20,692 nt of DNA from Bacillota bacterium (GCA_012799255.1 JAAZLQ010000095.1:1-20692), one strand, 5' to 3'. Positions 10,058-18,362 are shown, counted from the first letter of the stretch. Notes: generated from the letters alone by a model not told the origin. Program-made: numbers and translations.

Positions 10058-10465
10058 TTAGCTGTCCTGCCCTGGAATAAGAATTTTCTTTTTGGGAATT
10101 TCCAATTTAGACTCTTCTTCCGTCTCTCCCTCGTCTTCTTGGAAATCTAGAACTTTGCTTAGTGCATCATTCACTTGCATCATCATGCCACTAAAGGCAA
10201 ATTCGGCTTCAAAGAGCTCTCTGATATAAGGGTTAATAGAAATTACACCAAATAGGCTCTGCAACTGTTCTTCTTGCTCTGGGGTAACTTCTCCCCCGCC
10301 CATTTGGATCCTGTGTAATTCCAGCTGTTTTTCTTGAAAATCACGAAGCATCACTTTGGCTGCTTGGTGATTGTTCACCTTTTCCCTGGCAGCTAGCATC
10401 CTTTGATACTCACTGCTATTCATAATGGCATTGGCCAATTCTTCAGCTTTTCTTTGAACCTTCAT
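10058..10465 (-). CDS. YlbF/YmcA-family protein
   Basis: A 135-aa, mostly alpha-helical protein matching the YlbF/YmcA (Com_YlbF, DUF964) family in length and pattern: AEELANAIMNSSEY, a long helix with VMLRDFQEKQLEL, then NPYIRELFEAEFAFSGMMMQVND. In Bacillus subtilis YlbF and YmcA, with YaaT, form a complex that steers RNase Y and affects competence, biofilm and sporulation; whether this paralogue does so is not shown. The C-terminus is an acidic, then basic tail (FQEDEGETEEESKLEIPKKK) that looks disordered. ATG 10465 is 7 nt after AAGGAGG. It lies 17 nt downstream of the GTPase gene. Confidence 0.9.
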   Translation of the reverse strand: MKVQRKAEELANAIMNSSEYQRMLAAREKVNNHQAAKVMLRDFQEKQLELHRIQMGGGEVTPEQEEQLQSLFGVISINPYIRELFEAEFAFSGMMMQVNDALSKVLDFQEDEGETEEESKLEIPKKKILIPGQDS

Positions 10466-10482
10466 TGTATTGCCTCCTTCGA

Positions 10483-11535
10483 CTAAACATTAAACCTAAA
10501 GGTGATTACATCGCCATCCTGGACAATGTAATCTCTTCCTTCTAATCGGAATAATCCTTTTTCCTTCACGGTTTGAATGTTCCCATGTGTGACAAGATCC
10601 TCATAAGACACAACCTCAGCTCTGATAAAGCCCCGCTCTATATCAGAGTGGATTTTCCCCGCCGCTGTACTCGCAGTATCGTTTTTCCGAATCGTCCAGG
10701 AGTGTACCTCCTTTTCGCCTGCAGTAAAGAAGCAAATCAGACCTAAGTGGGCATAGACGGTCCGAGCGATCCGGGCGATTCCCGAGTCCTCAATTCCTAG
10801 TTCATCCATGAACAGTCTAGCGTCCTCAGCATCCAATTCACTGATCTCAGTCTCGATTTGCGCACTCACTTTGATTAGGGGAATCCTGACTCTGGCCAGC
10901 TCCTGTTCGAGCTCTTCCTTCTGAGGATAGCTGCCACTAAGCATTTGCCCTTCGTCTAAGTTAACTACCGCAATCAATGGTTTTTTGGTGAAAAAGTCAT
11001 AGGTGCGGAGCAGTTTTTCTTCTTCCTCATCAAGTTCGAGCTCCCGGAGAGGTAGCTCCTTCTCCAGCACCTGTTGGCACTTTTCCAAAACAGCCAGTTC
11101 TTCCCCTGCTTTTGGGTTCTTATTCTTTTGTTTTGCTATCCGCTCAAGGCGAGTTTCAAGTAAACTCCAATCTGCCACCAAGAGTTCCTGCTGTAGATCA
11201 TTAAAATCGTCGTAAGGACGTATTTTACTGAAACTGGGAACCGTATCCGACTCAAACGCCCTAATCACTAAAACTAGAGCATCCACGTCCCGCACAGTTT
11301 GCAGGAAGTCGGCGGAATTCTTCCCCGGTAGAAAGCCAGGAACATCCCAAAAGTCGATGGTGGAATAGCTTACCTTACGAGGATTATGCAACTTGGCTAA
11401 GACTTCCAATCGAGGATCAGGGATCTTACCCACTGCCATCTGTGTTTTATTATTTGAACCAGAATCATGATTGGTTAAGAGTCTAAACAATGTACTTTTA
11501 CCCGCTAGGGGCTTTCCGATGATACCTATTTTCAA
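10483..11535 (-). CDS. YchF/OLA1-family GTPase (divergent form)
   Basis: 350 aa. The N-terminal G domain has P-loop GKPLAGKST (7-15), a Walker B/G3 DVPGF and G4-like NLDE. A helical insert (about 130-180) follows. The C-terminal TGS-like domain carries the YchF signature FFTAGEKEVHSWTIRKNDTA...ERGFIRAEVVSYEDL...YIVQDGDVITFRFNV. YchF proteins are ribosome- or stress-associated and often hydrolyse ATP rather than GTP. The P-loop departs from the canonical GLPNVGKST and the protein is slightly short, so this looks like a second, divergent YchF rather than the universal one. TTG 11535 is 10 nt after TTTGGAGG. It is the first gene of an operon with ylbF-like, nfo-like and asnS. Confidence 0.88.
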   Translation of the reverse strand: MKIGIIGKPLAGKSTLFRLLTNHDSGSNNKTQMAVGKIPDPRLEVLAKLHNPRKVSYSTIDFWDVPGFLPGKNSADFLQTVRDVDALVLVIRAFESDTVPSFSKIRPYDDFNDLQQELLVADWSLLETRLERIAKQKNKNPKAGEELAVLEKCQQVLEKELPLRELELDEEEEKLLRTYDFFTKKPLIAVVNLDEGQMLSGSYPQKEELEQELARVRIPLIKVSAQIETEISELDAEDARLFMDELGIEDSGIARIARTVYAHLGLICFFTAGEKEVHSWTIRKNDTASTAAGKIHSDIERGFIRAEVVSYEDLVTHGNIQTVKEKGLFRLEGRDYIVQDGDVITFRFNV

Positions 11536-11611
11536 CTTCGACGTTCCTCCAAATTGCGCCTTCAGTTTGCATCGGCAAAGTGAAGAACTTGCAGTAATGA
11601 TGTACCTTCAC

Positions 11612-11617
11612 ATTGTA
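11612..11617 (-). promoter_or_regulatory. Candidate -10 box for the YchF-like operon
   Basis: TACAAT on the minus strand, 77 nt upstream of the TTG start. The -35 region is poor (GTGTTT at 17 nt), so the call rests on the -10 and the position. The 144-nt gap between the GTPase and the amylase remnant holds nothing else I recognise. Confidence 0.4.
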
Positions 11618-11679
11618 TCATAGTTAGGTTAAAAAAACACTCTGAAACAGAATCGTGAAAACCGGTTTGAGAACGCTAA

Positions 11680-12160
11680 CTAGGACCTGTCTATTTTCCA
11701 AACAAGAGTGGAGTAGGGAGCCACCACATGGGGGCTATCCCACACCTCTCCCACGAGGTAGATATCAGGCTTTAGTGCCCTTACATAGTCGCAAAACTCC
11801 TTCCACCATTCTACTGGACGCCGGGTGGGATCATGCTCCAAAAGGTGTTTGGCAGTGTCAATACGAAATCCATCTATTCCTTGTTCAACCCAATATTTGC
11901 CTATTTGCTTCACTTCTTCGCGCAGTTTGTGATTGGCGAAGTTAAGATCGGGCATCTCTCCCCCAAAAAGGCCATAGTAATGAGATTTTCCCGTCGGATG
12001 CCAAACCTGTTGATTCCAAGGTCCGCGCCTATGAATGGGGGTATCAGAAGTTGCCCAGATATAGTAATCCCGATATTCACTCTCTGGACCTTGCCGGGCA
12101 GAGTAGTACCAAAGTGGCTACCAGTACAAATCCCAGAAGTAGTTTTGCGATCTTCTTCAT
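11680..12160 (-). pseudogene. Decayed GH13 alpha-amylase family gene (truncated, frameshifted)
   Basis: One frame (11680-12102) reads as the middle of a secreted alpha-amylase: YRDYYIWATSDTPIH, then WHPTGKSHYYGLFGG, region V MPDLNF, region II GFRIDTAKHL with the nucleophile Asp, and region III VGEVWDSP with the acid/base Glu. Region I (DxxxNH) and region IV (HD) are absent, and the frame stops just after APYSTLVWK. In a different frame, ATG 12160, preceded by AAAGGAG, encodes a signal peptide (MKKIAKLLLGFVLVATLVLL) that stops at 12077. The simplest reading is an amylase gene that kept its ribosome binding site and signal sequence but lost much of its N-terminal domain out of frame and also its C-terminal part. 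No functional enzyme is expected. It sits directly behind the mscL terminator. Confidence 0.8.
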
Positions 12161-12174
12161 GACAGACTCCTTTC

Positions 12175-12209
12175 AAAAAAGACCGGCTGGCAGAGTGCCA
12201 ACCGGTCTT
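12175..12209 (-). terminator. Rho-independent terminator of mscL
   Basis: The minus-strand hairpin AAGACCGGTTGGCA / TGCCAGCCGGTCTT (14 bp with one G-U, loop CTC; 12179-12209) is followed by U6 (12175-12180, overlapping the stem base). It lies 13 nt after the mscL stop. Confidence 0.93.
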
Positions 12210-12221
12210 GGAATTGCTACT

Positions 12222-12644
12222 TTAGGCTGTGCGCCCTGTATTTTGGTCCCTCAGTAGGTCGCGTATTTCGGTAAGCAGCTTTTCTTCGGCAGAAGGAGCT
12301 GGTGGTGCAGCAGGTTTTGGAGGAGCGTCTTCTTCCTTTTTCCTAAGATTATTAATCAGGCGAACAGCCAAGAAGATGCTAAAGGAAATAATCAGAAAGT
12401 CTAAAACGTTTTGCAGAAAGGCGCCATAGGTAATAGATAGCTCGCTGGTAGTTTCATTTGCATGGCGCAAGACTAGTTTTAACGATGTTAGATCGATACG
12501 CCCCACAATTAGTCCTAGAAATGGCATGATGATGTCGTTAACTAGAGAGGTGACTATCTTTCCAAAGGCACCACCCACAATCACACCAACGGCCATGTCA
12601 AGGACGTTGCCCTTGAGAGCAAACGTCTTAAAGTCCTCCCACAT
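12222..12644 (-). CDS. mscL: Large-conductance mechanosensitive channel
   Basis: A homopentameric inner-membrane channel that opens under membrane tension to release solutes during hypo-osmotic shock. The 140-aa protein has the amphipathic N-terminus [24 protein letters not shown], pore helix TM1 with [14 protein letters not shown], the NDIIMPFLG motif, a periplasmic loop, TM2 ([17 protein letters not shown]) and the charged C-terminal helix [12 protein letters not shown] after a Pro/Ala linker. Length and motifs are standard. ATG 12644 is 7 nt after AAGGAG. A strong terminator follows. Confidence 0.97.
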   Translation of the reverse strand: MWEDFKTFALKGNVLDMAVGVIVGGAFGKIVTSLVNDIIMPFLGLIVGRIDLTSLKLVLRHANETTSELSITYGAFLQNVLDFLIISFSIFLAVRLINNLRKKEEDAPPKPAAPPAPSAEEKLLTEIRDLLRDQNTGRTA

Positions 12645-12741
12645 ATAATCACTCCTTAATCTGATTCAAACACTTCATTTATTCGGTTGATCTGGCTTAA
12701 TCCCTGCCACGCTAGAAAATCGTAACCCTGGAAACTACTGA

Positions 12742-14589
12742 CTATGCAAGTTTAAACTGTTGTACCAATCTCCTTAAGTTGGCGCCTAACATGGTGATAC
12801 TCTCAGATGAGGATGCGATCTCCGCAATCGAGGCTGCTTGTTCTTCTGTTGCGCTGGCGATTTCTTGACCGCCAGCACTGGTTTGCTCTAGAGCTGTGGA
12901 GATGCCCTGAACTGCGCCGACTATTCCATCCACTTCTTCCAAAATACCACTAAGTATAGCTCCACTTTCATGTACATTGCTCATTGCCTCGGCGGTTTGA
13001 GTAGCACCCGCTTGCATCCCATCCACAGCTGAGGCAATTCCAGCCTGAATCTGGTTAATTAGGCCTGTAATTTCTGTTGTAGCCCCAGAAGATTGCTCAG
13101 CAAGTTTTCTCACTTCATCCGCTACAACTGCGAATCCTCGTCCATGCTCTCCTGCCCTGGCAGCTTCAATAGCAGCATTCAGGGCCAATAGATTTGTCTG
13201 TTCCGCGATGTCGCCGATTACATGAACAATGTGTCCGATCTTGCCTGACAGGTTTCCGAGATCCGAGATTTCTCTCGCCAGTCTTTCAGTGTTTCCACGT
13301 AATTCTTGCATTTGATTTGTGATGTTTTCTATGGCAGATTCTCCTTGAACCGCCCGACGAGAAATGCCCTGGACCGTTTCACTCATGTCTTGAGAGTTCT
13401 TATTTATCAACTCAAGGGTAGAAGCAAATTCGTTAGTAGTACTGGCCACTTCTTCAATTGAAGCACTAATCTCCTCCGACGTTGCCGCCATCTCCTCGGT
13501 AGTGCCTGCCAACTCGTTAGTTACATCCGAGATCACCCCAATATCCCGTCTCAAACTGGTAATGGTCGTATTCAAGGCATTCCCAACCCTACCCACTTCA
13601 TCTTTTCCTTTGACGCTGACAGTTTGGGTTAAATCTCCGCTAGCCAGGGCTTCTATAACAACTTGAATTTGCCTAACCGGACGGGCGATTTGCCTTCCGA
13701 TGAGTATTGCGGCTATTCCCCCTAGGGTAATAAAGAGGAGAGAGATCAGAATTAAGAACAGGGCTAATTCATTAATATTGGACAATACTTCGCTTTCCAA
13801 TGCTCCAACCGCAATAACCCAGTTAGTAGATGGGATAGGTGCCAAACCATTGATGCGCATTTCACCATTATAATTGTAACGAACAACACCAGCGTCTGTT
13901 CCAAGCTCACGAATGGCTTTGCCAGCAGATGCCAACTCTCCTTGATCCTGAAAAAGGTTTCGTTGCTCTAATATGTACTCTCGGTTGTTGTGGGCATACA
14001 AAGTTCCGTCCCTATGGAAAATGAAAGCCCAGCCATTTTCGCCAAAGCCTAAGCGATCTGTAATGTTGCTCAGGGCAGCGCCGTTTTGCGTGCTCATTAA
14101 GACGCCAACTACTTGACCGTTATCAATTATCGGGACTGCATATACCAGCACTAAGGTATTATCTGCACGACTAACGAGAAGATCGGACACCGCTGTCTTG
14201 CCTTCCATAGCTTGAAGGAAGTATGGCCTATCCTTAACGTCCGCTGTCGAACCATCAGTGAGACGAACGAATCCACTCCGCTCTACCACTCCCAGGGCCA
14301 AATATTCCCCAATACGCTCCTTCTCCATGCGAAGAACGGCCTCTTGTTCAGCCCAGTTCATGCTCTTAATTTCAGGTCTAGCAGCAATTGCTTCTAGTGT
14401 GGCTAACTGACCCGCAATTGCTGTCCCGACAAATTCACTTGCCTCATCTGCTTGAAGCATCAATGCTCTTTCAACTTCTTCCAAGACAGCAGAAGTTCCC
14501 CGAGAATAGGCAAACAAACCTAGTCCTGCGCAGATCACGAATACTAGAACCCCTGCATAAATGGATATTTTGCTTGCAATACTCTTCAT
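12742..14589 (-). CDS. Methyl-accepting chemotaxis protein (dCACHE sensor)
   Basis: A 615-aa transmembrane chemoreceptor: TM1 (about 9-28), a periplasmic double-CACHE-like domain (about 30-270, with [12 protein letters not shown] and [12 protein letters not shown]), TM2 (about 275-298), HAMP (about 299-352), and a long coiled-coil signalling domain whose hairpin tip has the invariant [19 protein letters not shown] and [16 protein letters not shown]. It would transmit ligand binding to CheA/CheW. The ligand is unknown; the typical amino-acid-binding CACHE motif is not evident. No che genes are in the window, so this is an orphan receptor gene. ATG 14589 is 7 nt after AGGAG. No clear terminator is visible before mscL, 97 nt downstream. 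Confidence 0.96.
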   Translation of the reverse strand: MKSIASKISIYAGVLVFVICAGLGLFAYSRGTSAVLEEVERALMLQADEASEFVGTAIAGQLATLEAIAARPEIKSMNWAEQEAVLRMEKERIGEYLALGVVERSGFVRLTDGSTADVKDRPYFLQAMEGKTAVSDLLVSRADNTLVLVYAVPIIDNGQVVGVLMSTQNGAALSNITDRLGFGENGWAFIFHRDGTLYAHNNREYILEQRNLFQDQGELASAGKAIRELGTDAGVVRYNYNGEMRINGLAPIPSTNWVIAVGALESEVLSNINELALFLILISLLFITLGGIAAILIGRQIARPVRQIQVVIEALASGDLTQTVSVKGKDEVGRVGNALNTTITSLRRDIGVISDVTNELAGTTEEMAATSEEISASIEEVASTTNEFASTLELINKNSQDMSETVQGISRRAVQGESAIENITNQMQELRGNTERLAREISDLGNLSGKIGHIVHVIGDIAEQTNLLALNAAIEAARAGEHGRGFAVVADEVRKLAEQSSGATTEITGLINQIQAGIASAVDGMQAGATQTAEAMSNVHESGAILSGILEEVDGIVGAVQGISTALEQTSAGGQEIASATEEQAASIAEIASSSESITMLGANLRRLVQQFKLA

Positions 14590-14700
14590 TTCACCACTCC
14601 TAGTCTTTAGCTCATTCAGCGATTCAGGTGGGACATACTTAATTCAAAGCACACCACCCTATTAATAAGCGTAACTATTCTCCTTACGTGGTAATAATCC

Positions 14701-14730
14701 TTCCTCGAAGTAATGTTCCTTGAAGTAATA
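14701..14730. repeat. Two-copy 15-bp tandem repeat upstream of the chemoreceptor gene
   Basis: TTCCTCGAAGTAATG (14701-14715) is followed directly by TTCCTTGAAGTAATA (14716-14730), 13 of 15 bases identical. It lies about 110 nt upstream of the chemoreceptor start. It may be a pair of regulator sites; no function is established. Confidence 0.6.
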
Positions 14731-14740
14731 TTACACAAAC

Positions 14741-14768
14741 CAAAACCCACCGGATTTTTCCGGTGGGT
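14741..14768 (-). terminator. Rho-independent terminator of the PadR-family gene
   Basis: The minus-strand hairpin ACCCACCGG / CCGGTGGGT (perfect 9 bp, loop AAAAAT; 14745-14768) is followed by UUUGGUUUG. It lies 2 nt after the stop codon of the regulator gene. Confidence 0.85.
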
Positions 14769-14770
14769 CT

Positions 14771-15286
14771 TTAGCTTAATTCGCCTAAATCTTGGGCTAA
14801 TAGTTTTTTGATCAAATCTGACTCTAGGGCCAATTGAGCAATAGCTAGGTCTGATAAATCTTGGCTTATTTGCAACTTAGAATTTAGCCCTCGTCTCATT
14901 TCGACCATTTCTACTGCATTTTCTAGTTCCTGTAACTGGGCTTGATAAAACTCTACTCGATCCTCGGGTGAAAGAAATACCAGACCTCTAAGTTTCAGCC
15001 TTAATAGCGCCGGTTCCATGACGAGTTTTTCAGCCTGTACAGGAGTTCTGACGAAACCCTGAAACGCTCCGAACCCCGAGTGTGTAGTCCTATAAATCGT
15101 GGGTTCGCCCAACTCTACTTTTTCAACCATGCCCTTGTCTGCTAGACGGGCAAGGGCAGAATAGACAGCTCCAGGACTTCCAGCCCAATATAGGCTTTGA
15201 TTTTGAATGACCTTCATTACATCATACCTGGATCCTGGTCTAGAGTAGAGCACTCCTAACAGTGTTGCTTCAAACGGACTAATCAT
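14771..15286 (-). CDS. PadR-family transcriptional regulator
   Basis: A protein of about 171 aa with an N-terminal winged helix of the PadR type: ATLLGVLYSRPGSRYDVMKVIQ, then WAGSPGAVYSALARLADKGMVEKV and YRTTHSGFGAF. A helical C-terminal half (LSPEDRVEFYQAQLQELENAVEMVEMR) would form the dimer arm. PadR proteins usually repress neighbouring genes, often stress or efflux functions. The frame extends to 15331, but ATG 15286 fits the family N-terminus (MISPFEATLLG) and follows a G-rich site AAAGGGGGGG, whereas upstream ATGs have none. It is divergent from the riboswitch-controlled cation ATPase and has its own strong promoter with a palindrome at the start site. Confidence 0.88.
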   Translation of the reverse strand: MISPFEATLLGVLYSRPGSRYDVMKVIQNQSLYWAGSPGAVYSALARLADKGMVEKVELGEPTIYRTTHSGFGAFQGFVRTPVQAEKLVMEPALLRLKLRGLVFLSPEDRVEFYQAQLQELENAVEMVEMRRGLNSKLQISQDLSDLAIAQLALESDLIKKLLAQDLGELS

Positions 15287-15369
15287 GTGACCCCCCCTTT
15301 GATTCCCCATAGTACAAGTTTCGCGAATCATAGTTTGAAGTTGTCATTTACCAAATGTCCACTGATTTT

Positions 15370-15386
15370 TTGATAATGGTTATCAA
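15370..15386. promoter_or_regulatory. Perfect inverted repeat at the PadR promoter, Fur-box-like operator
   Basis: TTGATAA (15370-15376), 3-nt spacer, TTATCAA (15380-15386). Read as a 7-1-7 element (15371-15385) it matches 13 of the 14 specified bases of the Bacillus Fur box TGATAAT-N-ATTATCA. It falls at about +4 to +20 of the predicted PadR-gene transcript, where a bound repressor would block initiation. It could be a Fur-family site or the regulator's own operator. Confidence 0.55.
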
Positions 15387-15396
15387 GTGCTAAATT

Positions 15397-15425
15397 ATTA
15401 TCCCACACACCTCTACAAAAGTCAA
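15397..15425 (-). promoter_or_regulatory. Sigma-A-type promoter of the PadR-family gene
   Basis: On the minus strand -35 TTGACT (15420-15425), a 17-nt spacer and -10 GATAAT (15397-15402). Predicted start near 15390, about 104 nt before the ATG. Confidence 0.72.
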
Positions 15426-15480
15426 AGAAGAGTAGACAACTTTTCCAATAACGTATTAAGCTAAGCTATGGCCAGCTCTT

Positions 15481-15509
15481 TTGACAGTGTTTGGATTTTG
15501 TGGTATTCT
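15481..15509 (+). promoter_or_regulatory. Sigma-A-type promoter of the riboswitch/ATPase transcript
   Basis: A perfect -35 TTGACA (15481-15486), a 17-nt spacer and -10 TATTCT (15504-15509). Predicted start near 15514-15516, at the 5' side of the riboswitch closing stem. Confidence 0.78.
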
Positions 15510-15513
15510 ATTT

Positions 15514-15640
15514 GCGAAAAGGGAGTAACTGGTGCGCCCAGAGCGTAGCTTCGTATCAACAGCGTGGCCTTAGTGCCTGGTACGGAGGACATTTGTTCAG
15601 TGAGACTTTTGCAGCTTTTTGACTGCAAAAGTCTTTTTTT
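15514..15640 (+). promoter_or_regulatory. yybP-ykoY-like (Mn2+) riboswitch with expression platform
   Basis: The leader has features of the yybP-ykoY family as I remember them: AAAAGGGAGTAAC (15517-15529; the consensus has GGGGAGUAGC, so one G is A here), a small CTGG/CCCAG hairpin, GTATCAACAGCG (15553-15564), and a 3' segment CCTGGTACGGAGGAC. The 5' GC(G)AAAAG (15514-15521) can pair with CTTTTGC (15606-15612) to close the aptamer. That 3' strand is also the 5' arm of the following terminator, so ligand binding should prevent termination. Members of this family bind Mn2+ and switch on Mn2+ exporters. Confidence 0.78.
15604..15640 (+). terminator. Riboswitch-controlled intrinsic terminator
   Basis: GACTTTTGCAG (15604-15614), an 8-nt loop and CTGCAAAAGTC (15623-15633) form a perfect 11-bp stem followed by T7 (15634-15640), 52 nt before the ATPase start codon. 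Confidence 0.92.
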
Positions 15641-15692
15641 GATCTTTCAGATGCTAAACTGGGCACATTAGTAGTAGAAAGGTGAAGGATAG

Positions 15693-18284
15693 ATGGAGAA
15701 AAGAAACTGGCACACTTTATCTGCTGAAGAAGTTTTCGGAAGGCTTGAAACGGGTTACCAAGGCTTGAAAACTTCCACTGCAAACACTCGTTTGTCAGAA
15801 CAAGGACCAAACCAACTGATCGCTGGGGAGAAGAAAACTCTCCTGAGCATTTTCTTAGCTCAGTTCGGAGACATGATGATTTGGGTATTAATTGGCGCTG
15901 CTGTAATATCAGGTTTGGTTGGTGAATGGATTGACGCGAGCATCATCTTAATCGTTGTCTTCCTCAATGCTATTTTAGGGACGGTGCAAGAAAGCAAAGC
16001 AGAAGCAGCTCTGGATGCTCTCAAAAAAATGGCAGCACCGACAGCACAAGTTATTCGAGACGGTGTTACGCAAGAACTTGCAGCTTCAGAATTGGTGACC
16101 GGCGATATCGTACTTCTCGAAGCCGGAGATAGCATCCCAGCGGACTTACGCCTAGTGGAAGCTGTTGCTCTAAAAGTTGAAGAAAGCGCTCTCACTGGTG
16201 AATCCGTTCCAGTAGAAAAAACTACTCTTCCCTTAGACGAAGAAAATGTCCCTTTAGGCGACCAAACCAATATGGCTTTTATGGGTACAGCGGTCACCTA
16301 CGGGCGTGGAACTGGAGTAGTAGTCGCAACGGGAATGGAAACCCAAATGGGTGCCATTGCGAACCAGTTAAGCTCCTCTGGAAACGAACCAACTCCTTTG
16401 CAGCAGAAACTGAATCAAATCTCCCATATCCTGTCAATTGGGGTCTTGATTATTGCAGCTGTTGTCTTCACCATCGGACTAGCCATGGGTAACCCACCAC
16501 TAACCATGTTTCTAACTGCCGTTTCCTTGGCGGTAGCTGCAATTCCCGAAGGATTAGTTGCTGTAGTGACAATCGTCTTAGCTTTAGGAATGTCGCGCAT
16601 GGCAAGTAGAGGAGCGATTATTCGGCGTCTGCCAGCTGTTGAAACCCTTGGATCAACCCAGGTAATCTGTTCAGACAAGACGGGAACCCTAACCCAAAAT
16701 AAGATGACAGTCCAAGAACTTTGGACTGAGAATAGGCAACTCTTAATGGATGCCATGGGTCACTGCAATGATTCAAAGTTGGGCGAAGGTATTGAAACAA
16801 TAGGGGATCCAACCGAAACCGCACTAATTGATTTTGTGCTCCAAAACCAATCTTGGACTGCTAAGCAAATCAGGGAAAGGAAACGTTTAGGCGAAGTTCC
16901 CTTCGATTCACAACGTAAACTCTCCACTGTGGCAATTGAACATCCTAATGGAAAGGGAATGCGGATCTTTGTCAAAGGTGCCCCAGATGTTCTAATCGCT
17001 CGCTGTATCAAGGAAGAGCGCTTCCATGATAGTTCTGTACAAGTTCAAACACTTGATTCTGCAAGAGTTGCCCAGATCGAAAAAGCTAATGAAGAAATGG
17101 CTAAGCAAGGATTACGGGTGTTAGCCTTCGCTTATAAGGACGAAACAAGAGCGGATTTTTCGAACGCCCAGGAGGTAGAAAGTAACCTCACCTTTATCGG
17201 TCTCGTGGGTATGATTGACCCCGCTCGTCCCGAAGCGAAGAGAGCTATTGCCCAATGTCGTCAAGCGGGTATTTTGCCAGTGATGATAACTGGAGACCAC
17301 AAAATCACTGCCATGGCCATAGCTCAAGAAATTGGCATCTTAACACCAGGTATGAAAGCGGTAACGGGACAAGAATTAGAAGCCATGACAGATAAAGAGC
17401 TTGAGGAAAACGTGGCCCACATTGGAGTTTATGCCCGGGTTGCTCCTGAACACAAATCAAGAATTGTCTCTGCATGGCAAAGGCGGGGTATGACCGTAGC
17501 CATGACCGGTGACGGAGTGAATGATGCACCAGCGCTCAAAATTGCAGACATTGGAGTTGGGATGGGTATTACTGGAACCGATGTCTCAAAGCAAGCCTCA
17601 GACATGGTCTTAACGGATGACAACTTCGCCACAATTGTGTCTGCAGTCAAAGAAGGGCGTAGGATCTTTGATAACATTCACAAAACGGTACGTTTCCTAC
17701 TCTCCTCTAATGCAGGTGAAGTGATTGCGATTCTGACTGCTACATTGTGGGGTTGGCGCTTACTATCGCCTGTACACATTTTGTGGATTAACTTGGTTAC
17801 AGATACGTTTCCCGCCATCGCTTTGGGAATGGAACCTGCTGAACTTGATGTTATGGAAAGAAAGCCCCGGGATAAGAAGATTCCGTTCCTGCAAAAACGC
17901 GACTGGTTTAGTATCTTAACCGTCGGTGCAGTTGAAGCCGGGCTGGCGCTTCTCGCTTATGTCTTGGGAGGAAAAGGCGTCACCGGGACTACCATGGCGT
18001 TTTTGACCCTCTCTCTGTCCCAATTGTTTGCTGCTGTAGGTTTCCAAAGTGAAAGGCATAGCATCTTTAGGATTAAATTCAAGGAACATCCCGTCTTGTG
18101 GTTGGCTTTTCTGGGATCTGCACTACTTCAATTAGTGGTTATGTTCGTACCTCAATTGCGTAATGTGTTTGACCTTACACCGCTCACTGGAGTTCAGTGG
18201 TTAACAGTTGGAGCCCTATGTGTTGGCATGCTAGCCTTTGTTGAGTTGCAGAAGCTGATTGTACGCTTGCGTGCTACAAACTAA
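15693..18284 (+). CDS. P2-type cation-transporting ATPase, probable Mn2+/Ca2+ exporter
   Basis: An 863-aa type II P-ATPase: cation-ATPase N domain (1-60), actuator with LTGES (167-171), M4 IPEGL (284-288), phosphorylation Asp328 in SDKTGTLTQ, nucleotide-domain KGAP, hinge MTGDGVNDAP (604-613), M5 SSNAGEV (N673, E676) and M6 NLVTD (N700, D704), plus a C-terminal membrane domain. The M4 Glu, M5 Asn/Glu and M6 Asn/Asp match Ca2+ site residues of SERCA; the M8 glutamate does not appear conserved, as in other bacterial one-Ca2+ pumps. By sequence it would be called a calcium pump, but the Mn2+-type riboswitch ahead of it argues for export of Mn2+, alone or with Ca2+; related riboswitch-controlled pumps are known in Lactococcus (YoaB) and Streptococcus (MgtA). 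The ATG follows AAGGTGAAGG. Confidence 0.93.
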   Translation: MEKRNWHTLSAEEVFGRLETGYQGLKTSTANTRLSEQGPNQLIAGEKKTLLSIFLAQFGDMMIWVLIGAAVISGLVGEWIDASIILIVVFLNAILGTVQESKAEAALDALKKMAAPTAQVIRDGVTQELAASELVTGDIVLLEAGDSIPADLRLVEAVALKVEESALTGESVPVEKTTLPLDEENVPLGDQTNMAFMGTAVTYGRGTGVVVATGMETQMGAIANQLSSSGNEPTPLQQKLNQISHILSIGVLIIAAVVFTIGLAMGNPPLTMFLTAVSLAVAAIPEGLVAVVTIVLALGMSRMASRGAIIRRLPAVETLGSTQVICSDKTGTLTQNKMTVQELWTENRQLLMDAMGHCNDSKLGEGIETIGDPTETALIDFVLQNQSWTAKQIRERKRLGEVPFDSQRKLSTVAIEHPNGKGMRIFVKGAPDVLIARCIKEERFHDSSVQVQTLDSARVAQIEKANEEMAKQGLRVLAFAYKDETRADFSNAQEVESNLTFIGLVGMIDPARPEAKRAIAQCRQAGILPVMITGDHKITAMAIAQEIGILTPGMKAVTGQELEAMTDKELEENVAHIGVYARVAPEHKSRIVSAWQRRGMTVAMTGDGVNDAPALKIADIGVGMGITGTDVSKQASDMVLTDDNFATIVSAVKEGRRIFDNIHKTVRFLLSSNAGEVIAILTATLWGWRLLSPVHILWINLVTDTFPAIALGMEPAELDVMERKPRDKKIPFLQKRDWFSILTVGAVEAGLALLAYVLGGKGVTGTTMAFLTLSLSQLFAAVGFQSERHSIFRIKFKEHPVLWLAFLGSALLQLVVMFVPQLRNVFDLTPLTGVQWLTVGALCVGMLAFVELQKLIVRLRATN

Positions 18285-18301
18285 CAGCCACCCTTATCCA
18301 G

Positions 18302-18330
18302 TCGACTTTTAGGCCTATGTAGGGTATGAT
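18302..18330 (+). promoter_or_regulatory. Candidate promoter of the GNAT gene
   Basis: -35-like TCGACT (18302-18307), a 17-nt spacer and -10 TATGAT (18325-18330). The predicted start near 18337 lies downstream of the first ATG (18333), which favours the second ATG as the translation start. Confidence 0.45.
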
Positions 18331-18362
18331 AGATGGGTGACAAGAAGGGAGAGCGTTATTCA

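Noticed and set aside
11630..11660. Possible terminator after the amylase remnant (short TTCTG/CAGAG stem then T-rich run, minus strand)
   Set aside because: The stem is only 5-6 bp with a 3-nt loop; too weak to call.
11833..12162. Plus-strand frame of 109 codons across the amylase remnant
   Set aside because: The opposite strand carries recognisable GH13 motifs, and the plus frame has no ribosome binding site or family pattern.
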